Shown here piece after piece: positions 8,616 through 17,158 of a DNA stretch of 64,000 bases. The stretch comes from Dermatophilus congolensis. GTDB taxonomy: Bacteria; Actinomycetota; Actinomycetes; Actinomycetales; Dermatophilaceae. Location: positions 62,001 through 126,000 of the forward strand of contig JAUNUP010000001.1 in the NCBI GenBank assembly GCA_030538115.1, read 5' to 3'. How positions within the stretch are numbered: the first letter of the stretch is position 1; each line of letters starts with the position of its first letter. The notes under the pieces are model-generated. The model was not told where the DNA came from and did not search any database. It worked only from the letters and a program-made list of their open reading frames with translations. Made by a program: the position numbers and the translations under genes.

Positions 8616-9125
8616 TCAGCTCACGCGGTACAGCCACCTTGTGGGGCGACCGTCGCCGGCGTGACGGAAGGGGTCGAGTTCGGCGTCCCAGGCAGTGCCC
8701 AGGGCGATGTCGATCTCGCGGCGCAGCGTGCCCATGTCGGCCTTACGCATGGCCGCGCGGATGCGGTCTTCGTTGATGACGGCGTCACCCGATGCGGAAA
8801 GCCACGTGTGGTGGATACCGAGGCTCGGGGTGTGACTCCAGCGGGAGCCGTCGAGCCCGGGGCTCGCCTCTTCGGTGACCTCATAACGCAGGTTCTCCCA
8901 CCCGCGCATCGAACTCGCGAGGGCAGAGCCGGTACCGGGTTCACCGAACCAGGTGAGGTCGGCGCGCATGAGCGATCGACCGAGTGGCTGGACCGACCAG
9001 TCCAGCGTCACGGCCTGACCGAGCACGCTTTCGAGCGCCCAGCACACGTGCGGGCACAGCGCCGCAGGGGCCGAGTGGATGTACACGACCCCGCGTGTGG
9101 TCGAAGCCATCGGCACAGCAGACAT
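8616..9125 (-). CDS. DUF3145 family protein
   Basis: 169 residues, function unknown. The sequence has the family hallmarks TRGVVYIHSAPAALCPHV, RGWENLRYEVTEE and HTPSLGIHH. This family is restricted to actinobacteria and commonly sits beside the fatty-acid operon, as here, so a role tied to lipid synthesis is possible but unproven. AGGAGG lies five bases before the ATG at 9125, which decides the start. No signal peptide or membrane segment. Convergent with accD across a shared terminator. Confidence 0.85.
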   Translation of the reverse strand: MSAVPMASTTRGVVYIHSAPAALCPHVCWALESVLGQAVTLDWSVQPLGRSLMRADLTWFGEPGTGSALASSMRGWENLRYEVTEEASPGLDGSRWSHTPSLGIHHTWLSASGDAVINEDRIRAAMRKADMGTLRREIDIALGTAWDAELDPFRHAGDGRPTRWLYRVS

Positions 9126-9646
9126 CCGGACCTCCTGAGTGTGTGAGGGACGTCTTCCCCAACGCCCTGCGTGTCACTCAGTGCTCGATCTGGTTGTGCT
9201 CCAGCCGAATACACGACCTGGCCCGCCACAAGGGTGGGCCGGTGCTCTGAAATTGTGTGCGCCCGGCCGGCCTTTCCGACTGCTCATCAGGTGGCCACTC
9301 AGGGCCTCATCGAGCGGGGAAAAACCGGCGTCAACCCCTTCTCCGAGAGCCTCTCCCTCCCCAGGGAGCGACCTCGAATCGTGAATCAGCGCACCGTCAT
9401 TCTGCCCCAGATGCAGCCCGCCTCCAAGTGCGACGCGAAACGGGATGTCGACAAGATCGCAGGTGGGGACCCATGCCATACTGGACAACCGATCAAGACG
9501 TGCGCTTGACTTACTTTCGTGGTCGCGGGAGGGCTCGAGCCCGACCGGCCCGTTCGGAGCGCATGGGGGTGTGCCCGACGGTGACCGCCCGGTCGGGGAA
9601 CCGGCTCGGCGAGGCCAGGACTGGATTCGCAAGGGGGACGAACACC
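9126..9646. other. Intergenic stretch without a supported gene
   Basis: About 520 bases between the divergent DUF3145 gene and the small gene at 9647. Short open frames exist on both strands but none has a ribosome site plus recognisable protein. TTGACT at 9506-9511 and CATACT at 9477-9482 could be promoter elements for the downstream gene, but neither has a well-spaced partner. Confidence 0.5.
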
Positions 9647-9913
9647 ATGAACAACTCACCTGTCGCGCCGGCACCGGGAATGCAGAGCGCAATGGCCATT
9701 CTGACTGCTCGCCTGCAGAGCATGGACGGTGGCTGCACCGTCAACGAATACGTCAACGTGCTCCGTGAGGAGATGGAGGAGCAGGATCCGCTGATCCTCA
9801 CCTCCGCGATGGCAAGCCTCGCCTCGGCGCTGCTCGCGATCGCCTCCGGTGGCACGAACATCCCGCCGTACGAGCTTCTCTCGACGATCGGGCTCACGCT
9901 CGCAGACGCCTGA
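9647..9913 (+). CDS. Small protein of unknown function
   Basis: 88 residues, not recognised. AAGGGGG lies ten bases before the ATG at 9647, and a rho-independent terminator follows the stop, so it reads as a real monocistronic gene. The protein is acidic and mostly helical in appearance: a region with MQSAMAILTARLQSMDGG, then VNVLREEMEEQDP, then an Ala/Leu/Ser-rich hydrophobic stretch (SAMASLASALLAIASGG) too weak to be a confident membrane helix. One cysteine. The frame is open further upstream but without a better start. Nothing in the neighbourhood suggests a role. Confidence 0.6.
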   Translation: MNNSPVAPAPGMQSAMAILTARLQSMDGGCTVNEYVNVLREEMEEQDPLILTSAMASLASALLAIASGGTNIPPYELLSTIGLTLADA

Positions 9914-9987
9914 ACGTCTGCGCACGTCACTCCACGTCTGTCCTGAAAGGGGGATCGGAGGGCGACAACTGAAAACTCGGGTTGAAG

Positions 9988-10013
9988 GCCGGGCGTTCCC
10001 CAGGACGCCCGGC
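9988..10013 (+). terminator. Intrinsic terminator after small gene
   Basis: GCCGGGCGT pairs with ACGCCCGGC around an 8-base loop, followed by TTTCGT. It lies between the small + strand gene and the convergent proline-rich protein gene. Confidence 0.8.
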
Positions 10014-10027
10014 TTTCGTGTGCCCGC

Positions 10028-11104
10028 TCAGACGCGGCGACGGCGCCCTGCCGACAGGATGCTCGCGCTCAGGAGCGTGACGGTGCCGCCGAGCCAGATC
10101 GCGGCCGCGTTGGGACCCGCTGCAGGGATGCCGGTGTCGATGCGGGTCGGCGATCCTGTGCTGGAGACGGCCACGCGGTGTACGGCGGGCGCCAGCGCTG
10201 TCGCCGGCGGTCGGTGAACGGCCGGCTTGCTTGTATTGACGGGCTTGGCCGGATTGAGGGCCTTGGCGGGGACGATGGGCTTCGCGTGGTTGACGGGTTT
10301 GGTCGGGTTGATCGGCTTCGCCGGCGTTGCGCGCTTGACCACGGGGGTCGAAGGAGCAGCCGGGACCGCCGGGGCTACCGGGGCGGCAGATCTCTCGGGC
10401 GCCGGCTCCTCGGCGGGAGGAGTAATGCCCTCATGGGCCTCAGGGGTGACAGGGGTGACGGAGACGGCCGGGTCGACGGGCGCCACCCGGCTGACGGGGG
10501 TGGCGGGAGACACGGGCGCCACCGGGATGTCCGGCGTGATCGGAACGACTGGAATGACCGGCGTGACGGCAACGACCGGCGCGTCAGGGATGTCGGGCGT
10601 GCCCGGGCCCATGGGTGTCACAGGGATCACCGCTGGCCGGATGTGAGTGCCGGTGGACGTGGTCGAGCCCGTTCTGCTGGACTGCGAGCTGCCTCCGCGG
10701 GCGACGGTGGATGAGTCGGCGCCGGACGAGTTCGCCGGGTTGCCGCCGTTGGATTCGATCGGTGGCTCAGGGGCCGGTTCGGCGCCGCTGGTGGCCTGCT
10801 CGACCTCGACGCCCTGCGCATAGACGGGGGCGTCCACGGGGTCGGAGCTGTAGTCAGTTTCGACCGGCCTCGCCGGAGTCGCGAGCGGCACGCGGGTGAT
10901 GGGCTCGTCTACCGGAGCTGCTACGGGTGCTGGCGCGACCGGTTGGGTATCGACGGGCTCGGTGGGCGGCTGAGCTTCGAGGGCAAATGCAAGTCCACCC
11001 GGGGCGCCGAGGGCGATGGTCACGCCCATAGCGGCGAGGGCGATCGTGGCGGTCCGGCGCAGCACGGGCGCTTCGCTCCGACGTGCCGCAGATGTACTGG
11101 CCAT
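10028..11104 (-). CDS. Secreted proline-rich repetitive wall-associated protein
   Basis: 358 residues, no recognised enzyme domain. Residues 1-44 form a long signal peptide (basic N-terminus, hydrophobic core TIALAAMGVTIALGA, Ala-rich cleavage region). Residues 45-115 are Pro/Val/Glu-rich, 116-155 Ser/Gly/Thr-rich, and 156-235 carry repeats of the PVTP / PVIP / PVAP type. Residues 256-296 carry a Lys-Pro repeat (PAKPINPTKPVNHAKPIVPA). The C-terminus has a sorting-signal layout: IDTGIPAAG, a hydrophobic helix at about 332-352, then RRRR. No exact LPxTG is present. The ATG at 11104 is chosen because AAGGAGG lies ten bases upstream; the in-frame ATG at 11149 precedes that site. Probably a surface-anchored spacer or adhesin stalk. 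Confidence 0.75.
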   Translation of the reverse strand: MASTSAARRSEAPVLRRTATIALAAMGVTIALGAPGGLAFALEAQPPTEPVDTQPVAPAPVAAPVDEPITRVPLATPARPVETDYSSDPVDAPVYAQGVEVEQATSGAEPAPEPPIESNGGNPANSSGADSSTVARGGSSQSSRTGSTTSTGTHIRPAVIPVTPMGPGTPDIPDAPVVAVTPVIPVVPITPDIPVAPVSPATPVSRVAPVDPAVSVTPVTPEAHEGITPPAEEPAPERSAAPVAPAVPAAPSTPVVKRATPAKPINPTKPVNHAKPIVPAKALNPAKPVNTSKPAVHRPPATALAPAVHRVAVSSTGSPTRIDTGIPAAGPNAAAIWLGGTVTLLSASILSAGRRRRV

Positions 11105-11704
11105 GGGTTTACGGCCTCCTTGCATGACGCGATCCAACATCGACTTCAAGGAGGGGAGAACACCGGCGGTTCAACGTGTCCGTCGGCGTCGACATTCACA
11201 GGCGCCGACAACACGACAAAGGGTCATTTTGTATATACGGCGCCGTATAGCGAATACCTGGATAGTTTGGACGCAAGTTCACGACATGTGAACAAGGCCG
11301 GTGTCGCCGTCGTATCCATGTCGACTCACTACGCCCCTCGCGACCCGACGCCAGAGCTCGACGGGAACGTCACCATTGAGAACCGGGCTCCGGAAACGGC
11401 CGGTTCACAAGCGTGTTCGCGAACCATCGCCGAAAGGGCGTCAGCGCATACAAGCTGGGCTCCACAGCGCGCGAAATCGACCCACGGATTGGGGTTCGGG
11501 CGTTCGACCTGCTACGCCAGATGTTCTGTGAGCTCCCGGAGAGAGTCGAATCGATAAGAGTGAAAGTTGCCGCTGAGAAGTCTGTCGACCGTTCGTTCTG
11601 GTCGAATGCCCCACTTCATCAATCAGGGCACACAATGTCTTTCGCCTCTGGCCCTGACGGGCCCCCCGGCAGGCCGATCCGCGCCGCTTCGTCACGTATC
11701 TGGG
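11105..11704. other. 600-bp region without a confident gene
   Basis: This stretch lies between the proline-rich protein gene and the tRNA genes. Its most distinct features are an AT-rich block at about 11220-11270 and a perfect palindrome (listed separately). A GTG-started frame at 11413-11745 (+) codes for a basic peptide, but its third-position GC is lower than that of neighbouring genes, it has no ribosome site, and it runs into the tRNA gene, so it is not called. It could be a decayed gene. Confidence 0.5.
11234..11249. promoter_or_regulatory. 16-bp perfect palindrome, candidate operator
   Basis: TATACGGCGCCGTATA in an AT-rich patch 130 bp upstream of the proline-rich protein gene. On the - strand TATAC elements overlap it and could be a -10 box. 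A dyad of this size and symmetry suits a TetR/GntR-type repressor. Its target gene is inferred to be the - strand gene. Confidence 0.45.
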
Positions 11705-11778
11705 TGGGCCCGGTGGGGCTTGAACCCACGACCGACGGATTATGAGTCCGCTGCTCTGACCGGCTGAGCTACAGGCCC
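11705..11778 (-). tRNA. tRNA with CAT anticodon (tRNA-Ile2 favoured, or elongator tRNA-Met)
   Basis: 74 nt, cloverleaf complete: acceptor GGGCCTG paired with CGGGCCC and discriminator A; D arm with GCTCAGCCGGTCAGAGC; anticodon loop CTCATAA closed by GCGGA/TCCGT; T arm GTGGG-TTCAAGC-CCCAC. CCA is not encoded (CCC follows). The C4-G69 and C5-G68 acceptor pairs are those known to mark tRNA-Ile2, whose CAT anticodon is changed to lysidine by TilS. That makes Ile2 more likely than elongator Met, but a covariance model is needed. It is not an initiator: the anticodon stem lacks three G-C pairs. Confidence 0.9.
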
Positions 11779-11820
11779 GCGTCCTGCTCCGGCGAGCATA
11801 GTCGTTGCCGGACAGGGAAA

Positions 11821-11852
11821 GACGTGCGCCGCCCTGCTGGGCGACGCACGTC
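11821..11852 (-). terminator. Terminator between the two tRNA genes
   Basis: GACGTGCG pairs with CGCACGTC and CGCCC with GGGCG around a TGCT loop, with a TTTCC run on the - strand side. It lies downstream of tRNA-Asn and upstream of the CAT tRNA, so the two tRNAs are probably separate transcripts. Confidence 0.65.
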
Positions 11853-11860
11853 TTGTTCGG

Positions 11861-11933
<73 letters not shown>

Positions 11934-11999
11934 TCAGCGCCTCCGGAACAATAGCAAAGAACCTGGCGCGAAACGAATCCGGGTTCTGTACGTCGCTGG

Positions 12000-12617
12000 T
12001 CAACCACCCTGTGCGCCCGGCTGATCCCCGTGCTGCTCCATACGCTGCTCCTCCTGCTCCTCCTGCTGCTCGCGGGGCTGGAGGTGAGCCGGCGGGTCGA
12101 TGCCGGCCTGTTCGCAGAGGTGCGCCAGCACGGCTCGGCCGTACTCCTCCTTCTCCGGGTCGCGGCCACGCCCGCCGCGGCCCCACACGAGCTGCGGAAA
12201 CAGCTCCCCCGTCAACGGATGCCTACGGATCGCGGCTCGGCCGATCTCGCGATCGTCCTTTTCCAACGGCACTGACACGACCACGCTGGAAGCCACCCGC
12301 TCGTGCAGCATCTCCGCCACCGGTGACCCCGCGTCGCCGAGAGTCCACTGCGACGATCGACCGCCATCTGTCCAGGTCACAGTGAGAGTGCCCGTGAGTG
12401 GCTCCCAGTTCGCGAAGAACACGTCGACCCACGAACGGCGCTCGAGAACCGTGCCGTCCTCGTCGACGGCCGTGAGATGCCCCGTCGTAACGACCAGCAT
12501 GGCGCCGCTGTACTTCTCCCGAGCCGTGGCCAGCACCCGCTCCCGCGGTTCGCAGACCGCCGCCCGCGCCTGCGGAGTCAACTCCGGCCCGGTGTCACGA
12601 CGCCACGGAAGTCTCAC
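12000..12617 (-). CDS. Conserved protein of unknown function, co-transcribed with dnaG
   Basis: 205 residues. No family named with confidence. Residues 35-110 look beta-rich (AMLVVTTGHLTAVDEDG, VDVFFANWEPLTGTLTVTW), reminiscent of a PH-like fold. Residues 111-165 are charged with a Gly/Arg-rich turn (WGRGGRGRDPEKEEYG), and the last 30 residues are Gln/Glu-rich low complexity. The GTG start overlaps the dnaG stop by four bases (GTGA), so translation is coupled to primase. No signal peptide or membrane helix. A role near replication is only an inference from context. Confidence 0.7.
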   Translation of the reverse strand: MRLPWRRDTGPELTPQARAAVCEPRERVLATAREKYSGAMLVVTTGHLTAVDEDGTVLERRSWVDVFFANWEPLTGTLTVTWTDGGRSSQWTLGDAGSPVAEMLHERVASSVVVSVPLEKDDREIGRAAIRRHPLTGELFPQLVWGRGGRGRDPEKEEYGRAVLAHLCEQAGIDPPAHLQPREQQEEQEEQRMEQHGDQPGAQGG

Positions 12618-14614
12618 TGCACGCTCTCTTTCAACGATTCCAACTGCTGCTGCAGGTCACGCAACTCCCACGCGATACCGCGGGCCTGCTCGGCATCGAC
12701 CGCCTCCGCCCGGCGCAGCGCGCCTGCGGCCTCCGAAATGCGCGCCCGCAACGTCACCTCTTGAATGCCGACGATCAGCGATGAGACGTACCTGTTGTCG
12801 GGGCGCCCCGTCTCCGGGTCGTGTCGCGCACGGATCGGGGCGACCGACAGTTCGCTCACCAGCCGCAACGCCGGATCGCCGGCCTCCGACTGGACGAGGT
12901 CGACCCAAGCGCTGGAGGAGAGCTGCGTGTGCTCACCCCAATGCGACAGGGCCGCGAGCAGCACGGCCGCGTGGCCTGGGTCGACGAACGTCGCAGAAAC
13001 CAGCGCCAGGATGTCGGCATCACGCAGTGCGGCCGGGTGTTGCAGGAGAACCTGCAGCACTTGGTGTTCCAGGCTCACGACCCGATCGCTGAGGTCGGGC
13101 CGCGGATAGACGACCACCTGCTCCGCTGCGTCGCCGTCGTCCTCGTTCTGTTGACTCTCAGCGGCGGTCCCCCGCGCGTCACCACTCCCACTACCTGGCC
13201 CACCGCCCGATCCGTACCCCTGCCGGGCGTTCTGCCCCTGTGTCTGGGCCGCTCGACCGCTGCGCGCGGAGGCAGCGGTCGGTTTGCGACCGGCGCGGAT
13301 CGCCTCGTTCACGGCGCGGGCGAGCAGGTCGATCTCTACGCCGATCCACGTCGCGACTCGGCCGAGGTAGAGGTGTCGCAGGGTCTGGTCGCCGATGCCG
13401 GCGAGGATCGGCGCCACCTCGTGCACGGCGCCCGCCTGGCCCTCGGCCGTCGTCAGATCGAAGGCCTCGATCTTGGTACGTGCAGCGAACTCGAACATCG
13501 GCACGGCCTTCGACACAAGCAGTTCGAGGGCTGCGTCGCCTGACTTCAGCCGCAGGTCGCACGGATCCAGCCCGTCAGCGGCCACCGCGACGTACGACGC
13601 CGAGTTGAACGAGTCGTCGAGCTCGAAAGCACGCATGGCGGCCTTCTGGCCTGCAGCGTCGCCATCGAATGTGAATACTGTGCGCGCCGATCCGTCGTCG
13701 CGCAGCAGACGACGGAGCACCTTGACGTGATCGACACCGAAGGCCGTGCCGCACGTGGCCACGGCTGTCTCGACTCCGGCGAGGTGCATGGCCATCACGT
13801 CGGTGTACCCCTCGACGACGACGGCTTGGCGGGTTTTCGCGATCGCACCCTTCGCAAGATCGATGCCGTACAGGAGTGACGTCTTCTTGTAGATCGGTGA
13901 CTCGGCCGTGTTGAGGTACTTCGCAGCGATGCGGTCGTCGTCGTAGAGGCGCCGCGCCCCGAACCCCACCGTCGCGCCGGTCACGTCTCGCACCGGCCAC
14001 ATCACGCGACCGCGGAACCGGTCGTACAGCCCTCGGCTCGACCTGCCCGAAAGCCCGCCCACCATGAGCTCGTCCTCGTCGAACCCTCGCCCCATCAGGT
14101 GCCGGGTCAAGGTGTCACCTGCCTTGGGCGCGTAGCCGACTCCGAATCGGCTCGCCGCCTCGGAGTCGAACCCGCGCGAGCGCAGAAAGTCGCGACCCGA
14201 CCGTGCCTCCGGAGACTCGAGCAGGGCGGAGGCGTAGAACTCGGCCGCAGCGCGATGCGCTTCGAGCAGCCGGGTGCGGCGACTGCGGGACGCCTCGTCG
14301 GCTCCCCCGGCCTCCCGCCGGACCTCGACGCCTGCCGCACCGGCCAGACGCTCCACCGCCTCGACGAAGCTCAGGTGCTCGATCTTCTCGACAAAGCTGA
14401 TGACGTCGCCGCCCTCGCCGCAGCCGAAGCAATGCCAGTGGCCGTGGGCCGGGCGCACATGAAACGACGGGGTGCGCTCGTCGTGAAACGGGCACAGGCC
14501 CTTGAGGCTGCCGGTGCCGGCGCGCGTGAGGGTGACGTGTGCCCGCACGACGTCTTCGATCGACGTGCGCTCCTTGACGAGAGCCACGTCTTCGTCACGC
14601 ATCAGACCGGCCAC
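12614..14614 (-). CDS. dnaG: DNA primase
   Basis: About 666 residues. Makes RNA primers for lagging-strand synthesis at the replication fork. The CHC2 zinc finger is at residues 41-65 (CPFHDERTPSF and HCFGCGEGG: Cys41, His44, Cys62, Cys65). The primase core follows, with the TOPRIM motifs VVVEGYTDVMAMH and FTFDGDAAGQKA. A low-complexity Gly/Ser/Gln linker separates the core from the C-terminal DnaB-binding helical domain. The GTG at 14614 (VAGLMRDED) is chosen because AGGAGG lies five bases upstream and the resulting N-terminus matches actinobacterial primases. The GTG at 14620 has no spacing from that site. Lies 116 bp downstream of dgt. Confidence 0.93.
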   Translation of the reverse strand: MAGLMRDEDVALVKERTSIEDVVRAHVTLTRAGTGSLKGLCPFHDERTPSFHVRPAHGHWHCFGCGEGGDVISFVEKIEHLSFVEAVERLAGAAGVEVRREAGGADEASRSRRTRLLEAHRAAAEFYASALLESPEARSGRDFLRSRGFDSEAASRFGVGYAPKAGDTLTRHLMGRGFDEDELMVGGLSGRSSRGLYDRFRGRVMWPVRDVTGATVGFGARRLYDDDRIAAKYLNTAESPIYKKTSLLYGIDLAKGAIAKTRQAVVVEGYTDVMAMHLAGVETAVATCGTAFGVDHVKVLRRLLRDDGSARTVFTFDGDAAGQKAAMRAFELDDSFNSASYVAVAADGLDPCDLRLKSGDAALELLVSKAVPMFEFAARTKIEAFDLTTAEGQAGAVHEVAPILAGIGDQTLRHLYLGRVATWIGVEIDLLARAVNEAIRAGRKPTAASARSGRAAQTQGQNARQGYGSGGGPGSGSGDARGTAAESQQNEDDGDAAEQVVVYPRPDLSDRVVSLEHQVLQVLLQHPAALRDADILALVSATFVDPGHAAVLLAALSHWGEHTQLSSSAWVDLVQSEAGDPALRLVSELSVAPIRARHDPETGRPDNRYVSSLIVGIQEVTLRARISEAAGALRRAEAVDAEQARGIAWELRDLQQQLESLKESVQ

Positions 14615-14730
14615 CGTCACCTCCTCGAATGGGCGTCAGTCTATGAGGTCGACCGCGCACCGCCCGGTCGCCCTACCGCAGCAGACCCACCATGTCGTCC
14701 CTGATGTCGCTGGGGAGTCGATCAGGTCGA

Positions 14731-16035
14731 TCAGTGCGTCGGGCCGCCCCGAGCGCACCACAGAGCGTGCAGGGCGAGCGCCCGCGTGTCGGTGAGCGAC
14801 GCAACCTGGTCGACCACGACCCGCAACCGTGCTGCGTCGTCGGCGGCCTGTGACCAATCGGTGCGCAGATCGGCGTCGAGCCGCTCCTCGGGACGGGACA
14901 GATACGCCTCGACCAACTCGGCGACGACGGTACGTTCGCGTTCGAGGCCCGCCTCACGGCCCGGCGCCAGCATGACGAACGCTGCAGCCATCGCCTTGAG
15001 CACGGCGCACTCGGCGCGCGCCTCCTCCGGGACGACGATCGTGCCCGAATATCTCGACAGCGGGCCCGGCCCGTTCACCGCCCGCGTTCCCTCTTCGGCG
15101 GCCGCCACGAAGCGACCGATCAGCCGGCTCGTCATGTCTTTCAGGGCAGCCAGGCCGGCTCGTGAACCGTCGAAGCCGAGTGGCACGTCTCCCCCGTCGC
15201 GCAGCTCGGCTCCGGCCGCCTCGAGCAGCCCCACGTCGAGGCCTGGCTCGTACAGGGTGTGCGCCAACCCCGCGATGTCGGCCAGTTGCGACGGGCTCGC
15301 CAACACCCGCAGGTCGACGCGGCGTGAGGCGACCCCGTCTTCGACATCGTGCACCGAATAGGCCACATCGTCGGACCAATCCATGACCTGCGCCTCGACA
15401 CTCGTGCGCGTGGGCAACAGCCCTACCCCTGGAGGCCTTTCCGACCCCGTCTGCGCGCCCGAGGCGGCGTCACGGAGCCACGCGAACACCTCGGCGTCGT
15501 CTGAGTAGTGCCCGAACTTGCGTGTGCCCGCAGGTCCCTCGCCCGCGGCCCAGGGGTACTTGCAGGAGGCGTCGAGGGCGGCTCGGGTGAGGTTGAGGCC
15601 GGCCGGGCGCCCGTCGGAATGGGCGCGTTTCGGTTCCAGCCGCGTGAGCAGCCGCAGCGTCTGCGCATTGCCCTCGAAGCCGCCGATATCTGCGGCGATG
15701 TCGTCGAGCGCGTACTCGCCGTTGTGACCGAAAGGAGGATGACCGAGGTCGTGTGCGAGACACGCCGCGTCGACGAGGTCGGCGTCGCACCCGAGCGAAG
15801 CCGCCAGTTCACGACCGATCTGCGCCACCTCGAGGGAGTGGGTCAGTCGGTTGCGCGCGAAGTCGCCTGCATACGGCTCGACCACCTGGGTCTTGGCCGC
15901 GAGCCTGCGAAACCCGGCCGAGTGCACGATCCGGGCCCGGTCACGCGCGAAATCGGCGCGATCGATGCGCTTACGCGCCGGGTCTTCGGCCACCCAGCGC
16001 TCCCGGTCGTGACCGGTGTACGAGGCCGTTTGCAT
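14731..16035 (-). CDS. dgt: Deoxyguanosinetriphosphate triphosphohydrolase-like protein (HD domain)
   Basis: About 434 residues. Family members hydrolyse dNTPs to deoxynucleoside and triphosphate. The HD-domain metal ligands are visible: RLTHSLEVAQIGR (His66), then CLAHDLGHPPFGHNGE (His95-Asp96). The upstream RRLAAKTQVV block and the region FEGNAQTLRLLTRLE are typical of dGTPase. The ATG at 16035 (MQTASYTGHDRERW) is preferred over the GTG at 16062; neither has a strong ribosome site. The placement before dnaG is a recurring actinobacterial arrangement and fits a link between dNTP supply and replication. Confidence 0.88.
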   Translation of the reverse strand: MQTASYTGHDRERWVAEDPARKRIDRADFARDRARIVHSAGFRRLAAKTQVVEPYAGDFARNRLTHSLEVAQIGRELAASLGCDADLVDAACLAHDLGHPPFGHNGEYALDDIAADIGGFEGNAQTLRLLTRLEPKRAHSDGRPAGLNLTRAALDASCKYPWAAGEGPAGTRKFGHYSDDAEVFAWLRDAASGAQTGSERPPGVGLLPTRTSVEAQVMDWSDDVAYSVHDVEDGVASRRVDLRVLASPSQLADIAGLAHTLYEPGLDVGLLEAAGAELRDGGDVPLGFDGSRAGLAALKDMTSRLIGRFVAAAEEGTRAVNGPGPLSRYSGTIVVPEEARAECAVLKAMAAAFVMLAPGREAGLERERTVVAELVEAYLSRPEERLDADLRTDWSQAADDAARLRVVVDQVASLTDTRALALHALWCARGGPTH

Positions 16036-16222
16036 CACGCCAGCCACACTAGGCGGCGCCACTGACAGGGTCGGAACAGGCGCGGTGGTCGACGCGCAGC
16101 CCCGTCGTGATCACCGCGCAAGTTCAAAGGTCAGACCGCCAATCGGCGTCGTCCGCGACGCGGTGGGCCACGTAGACCCGGCACGTCATCCGATCACCTG
16201 ACCCACCGACTAGGCTCGTGGC

Positions 16223-17101
16223 ATGCACCGTCACCCGCTCATCTCGGCTCGTGAACTCGCCGACCGCCTCCAGCGCGGCGCCGGCGAGAGCCCCCTGATC
16301 CTCGACGTCCGTTGGCGTCTTGGCGCCGATGACGGCTACGACTCGTACTTGCAGGGTCATCTGCCCGGCGCGGTGTTCGTCGACCTGGAGCGCGACCTCT
16401 CCGGCATCGCCGGCGCGACCGGCGGCCGTCACCCCATGCCGCGCATCGACGACTTCGAGCTCGACATGGCCGAGTGCGGTGTCGACAACGACAGGCTCGT
16501 CGTGCTTTACGACGATTCGCTCTCGCTCGCCGCGGCCCGCTGCTGGTGGCTGCTGCGCCACTTCGGCAAGTACGACGTGCTGGTTCTCGATGGCGGGCTC
16601 TCCGCCTGGAAGGCCGAGCGGCTGCCGATCGAGTCGGGTATCCGGCTCGTCGACGAGGGTGATTTCTCGGTGCGCCGCAGCGGAATCTCGTACCTCACCG
16701 CCGAGACGGCGGCCCTCTACGCCAAAGAGGGGATCCTGCTCGACGGACGTCCAGCGGAGCGGTACCGCGGAGACGAGGACGAGGTCGACCCGGTGTCGGG
16801 GCACATCCCCGGCTCGGTGAACCTCCCCTCCCGAGACCTCATCGACCCCGACGGCAAGCTGTTGCCGCCCGACCGGTTGCGCGCGATCTTCGCCTCCGTG
16901 GGTGTCGACGGTGACACTCCCGTGGCCGTCACGTGTGGGTCGGGGGTGCAGGCGAGCCTGCTCGCCCTCGCGCTCTCCGCTGCGGGGCTCGGGGGCCAGG
17001 TTCCGGTCTACATCGGATCGTGGAGCGACTGGATCACCGACCCCAGCCGGCCCATCGAGAAGGGCGAGTCGAGCAGGCAGCGCGACCTTCCCGCTTCCTG
17101 A
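16223..17101 (+). CDS. Thiosulfate/3-mercaptopyruvate sulfurtransferase (tandem rhodanese)
   Basis: 292 residues in two rhodanese domains. Moves sulfane sulfur from thiosulfate or mercaptopyruvate to an acceptor. The N-terminal domain (24-135) is inactive, with DDS where the cysteine loop should be; the C-terminal domain carries Cys238 in VTCGSGVQAS. GHLPGAVFVDLE and GHIPGSVNLPSRDL are the characteristic repeats of this family. TAGGCT ends 6 bases before the ATG at 16223 and there is no Shine-Dalgarno, suggesting leaderless translation. Divergent from dgt and convergent with dusB. Confidence 0.9.
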   Translation: MHRHPLISARELADRLQRGAGESPLILDVRWRLGADDGYDSYLQGHLPGAVFVDLERDLSGIAGATGGRHPMPRIDDFELDMAECGVDNDRLVVLYDDSLSLAAARCWWLLRHFGKYDVLVLDGGLSAWKAERLPIESGIRLVDEGDFSVRRSGISYLTAETAALYAKEGILLDGRPAERYRGDEDEVDPVSGHIPGSVNLPSRDLIDPDGKLLPPDRLRAIFASVGVDGDTPVAVTCGSGVQASLLALALSAAGLGGQVPVYIGSWSDWITDPSRPIEKGESSRQRDLPAS

Positions 17102-17158
17102 CCCGGCTCAAAAAGCCCCCATCGGCCCGCCCGCAGTTCCGGCACGGGGCGGCCCGGC

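Noticed and set aside
10227..10646. Collagen-like Gly-X-Thr repeat protein on the + strand
   Set aside because: It is the reverse reading of the Pro/Val/Thr repeats in the proline-rich surface protein. It has no ribosome site, and the - strand gene has a signal peptide, a good start and an anchor-like tail.
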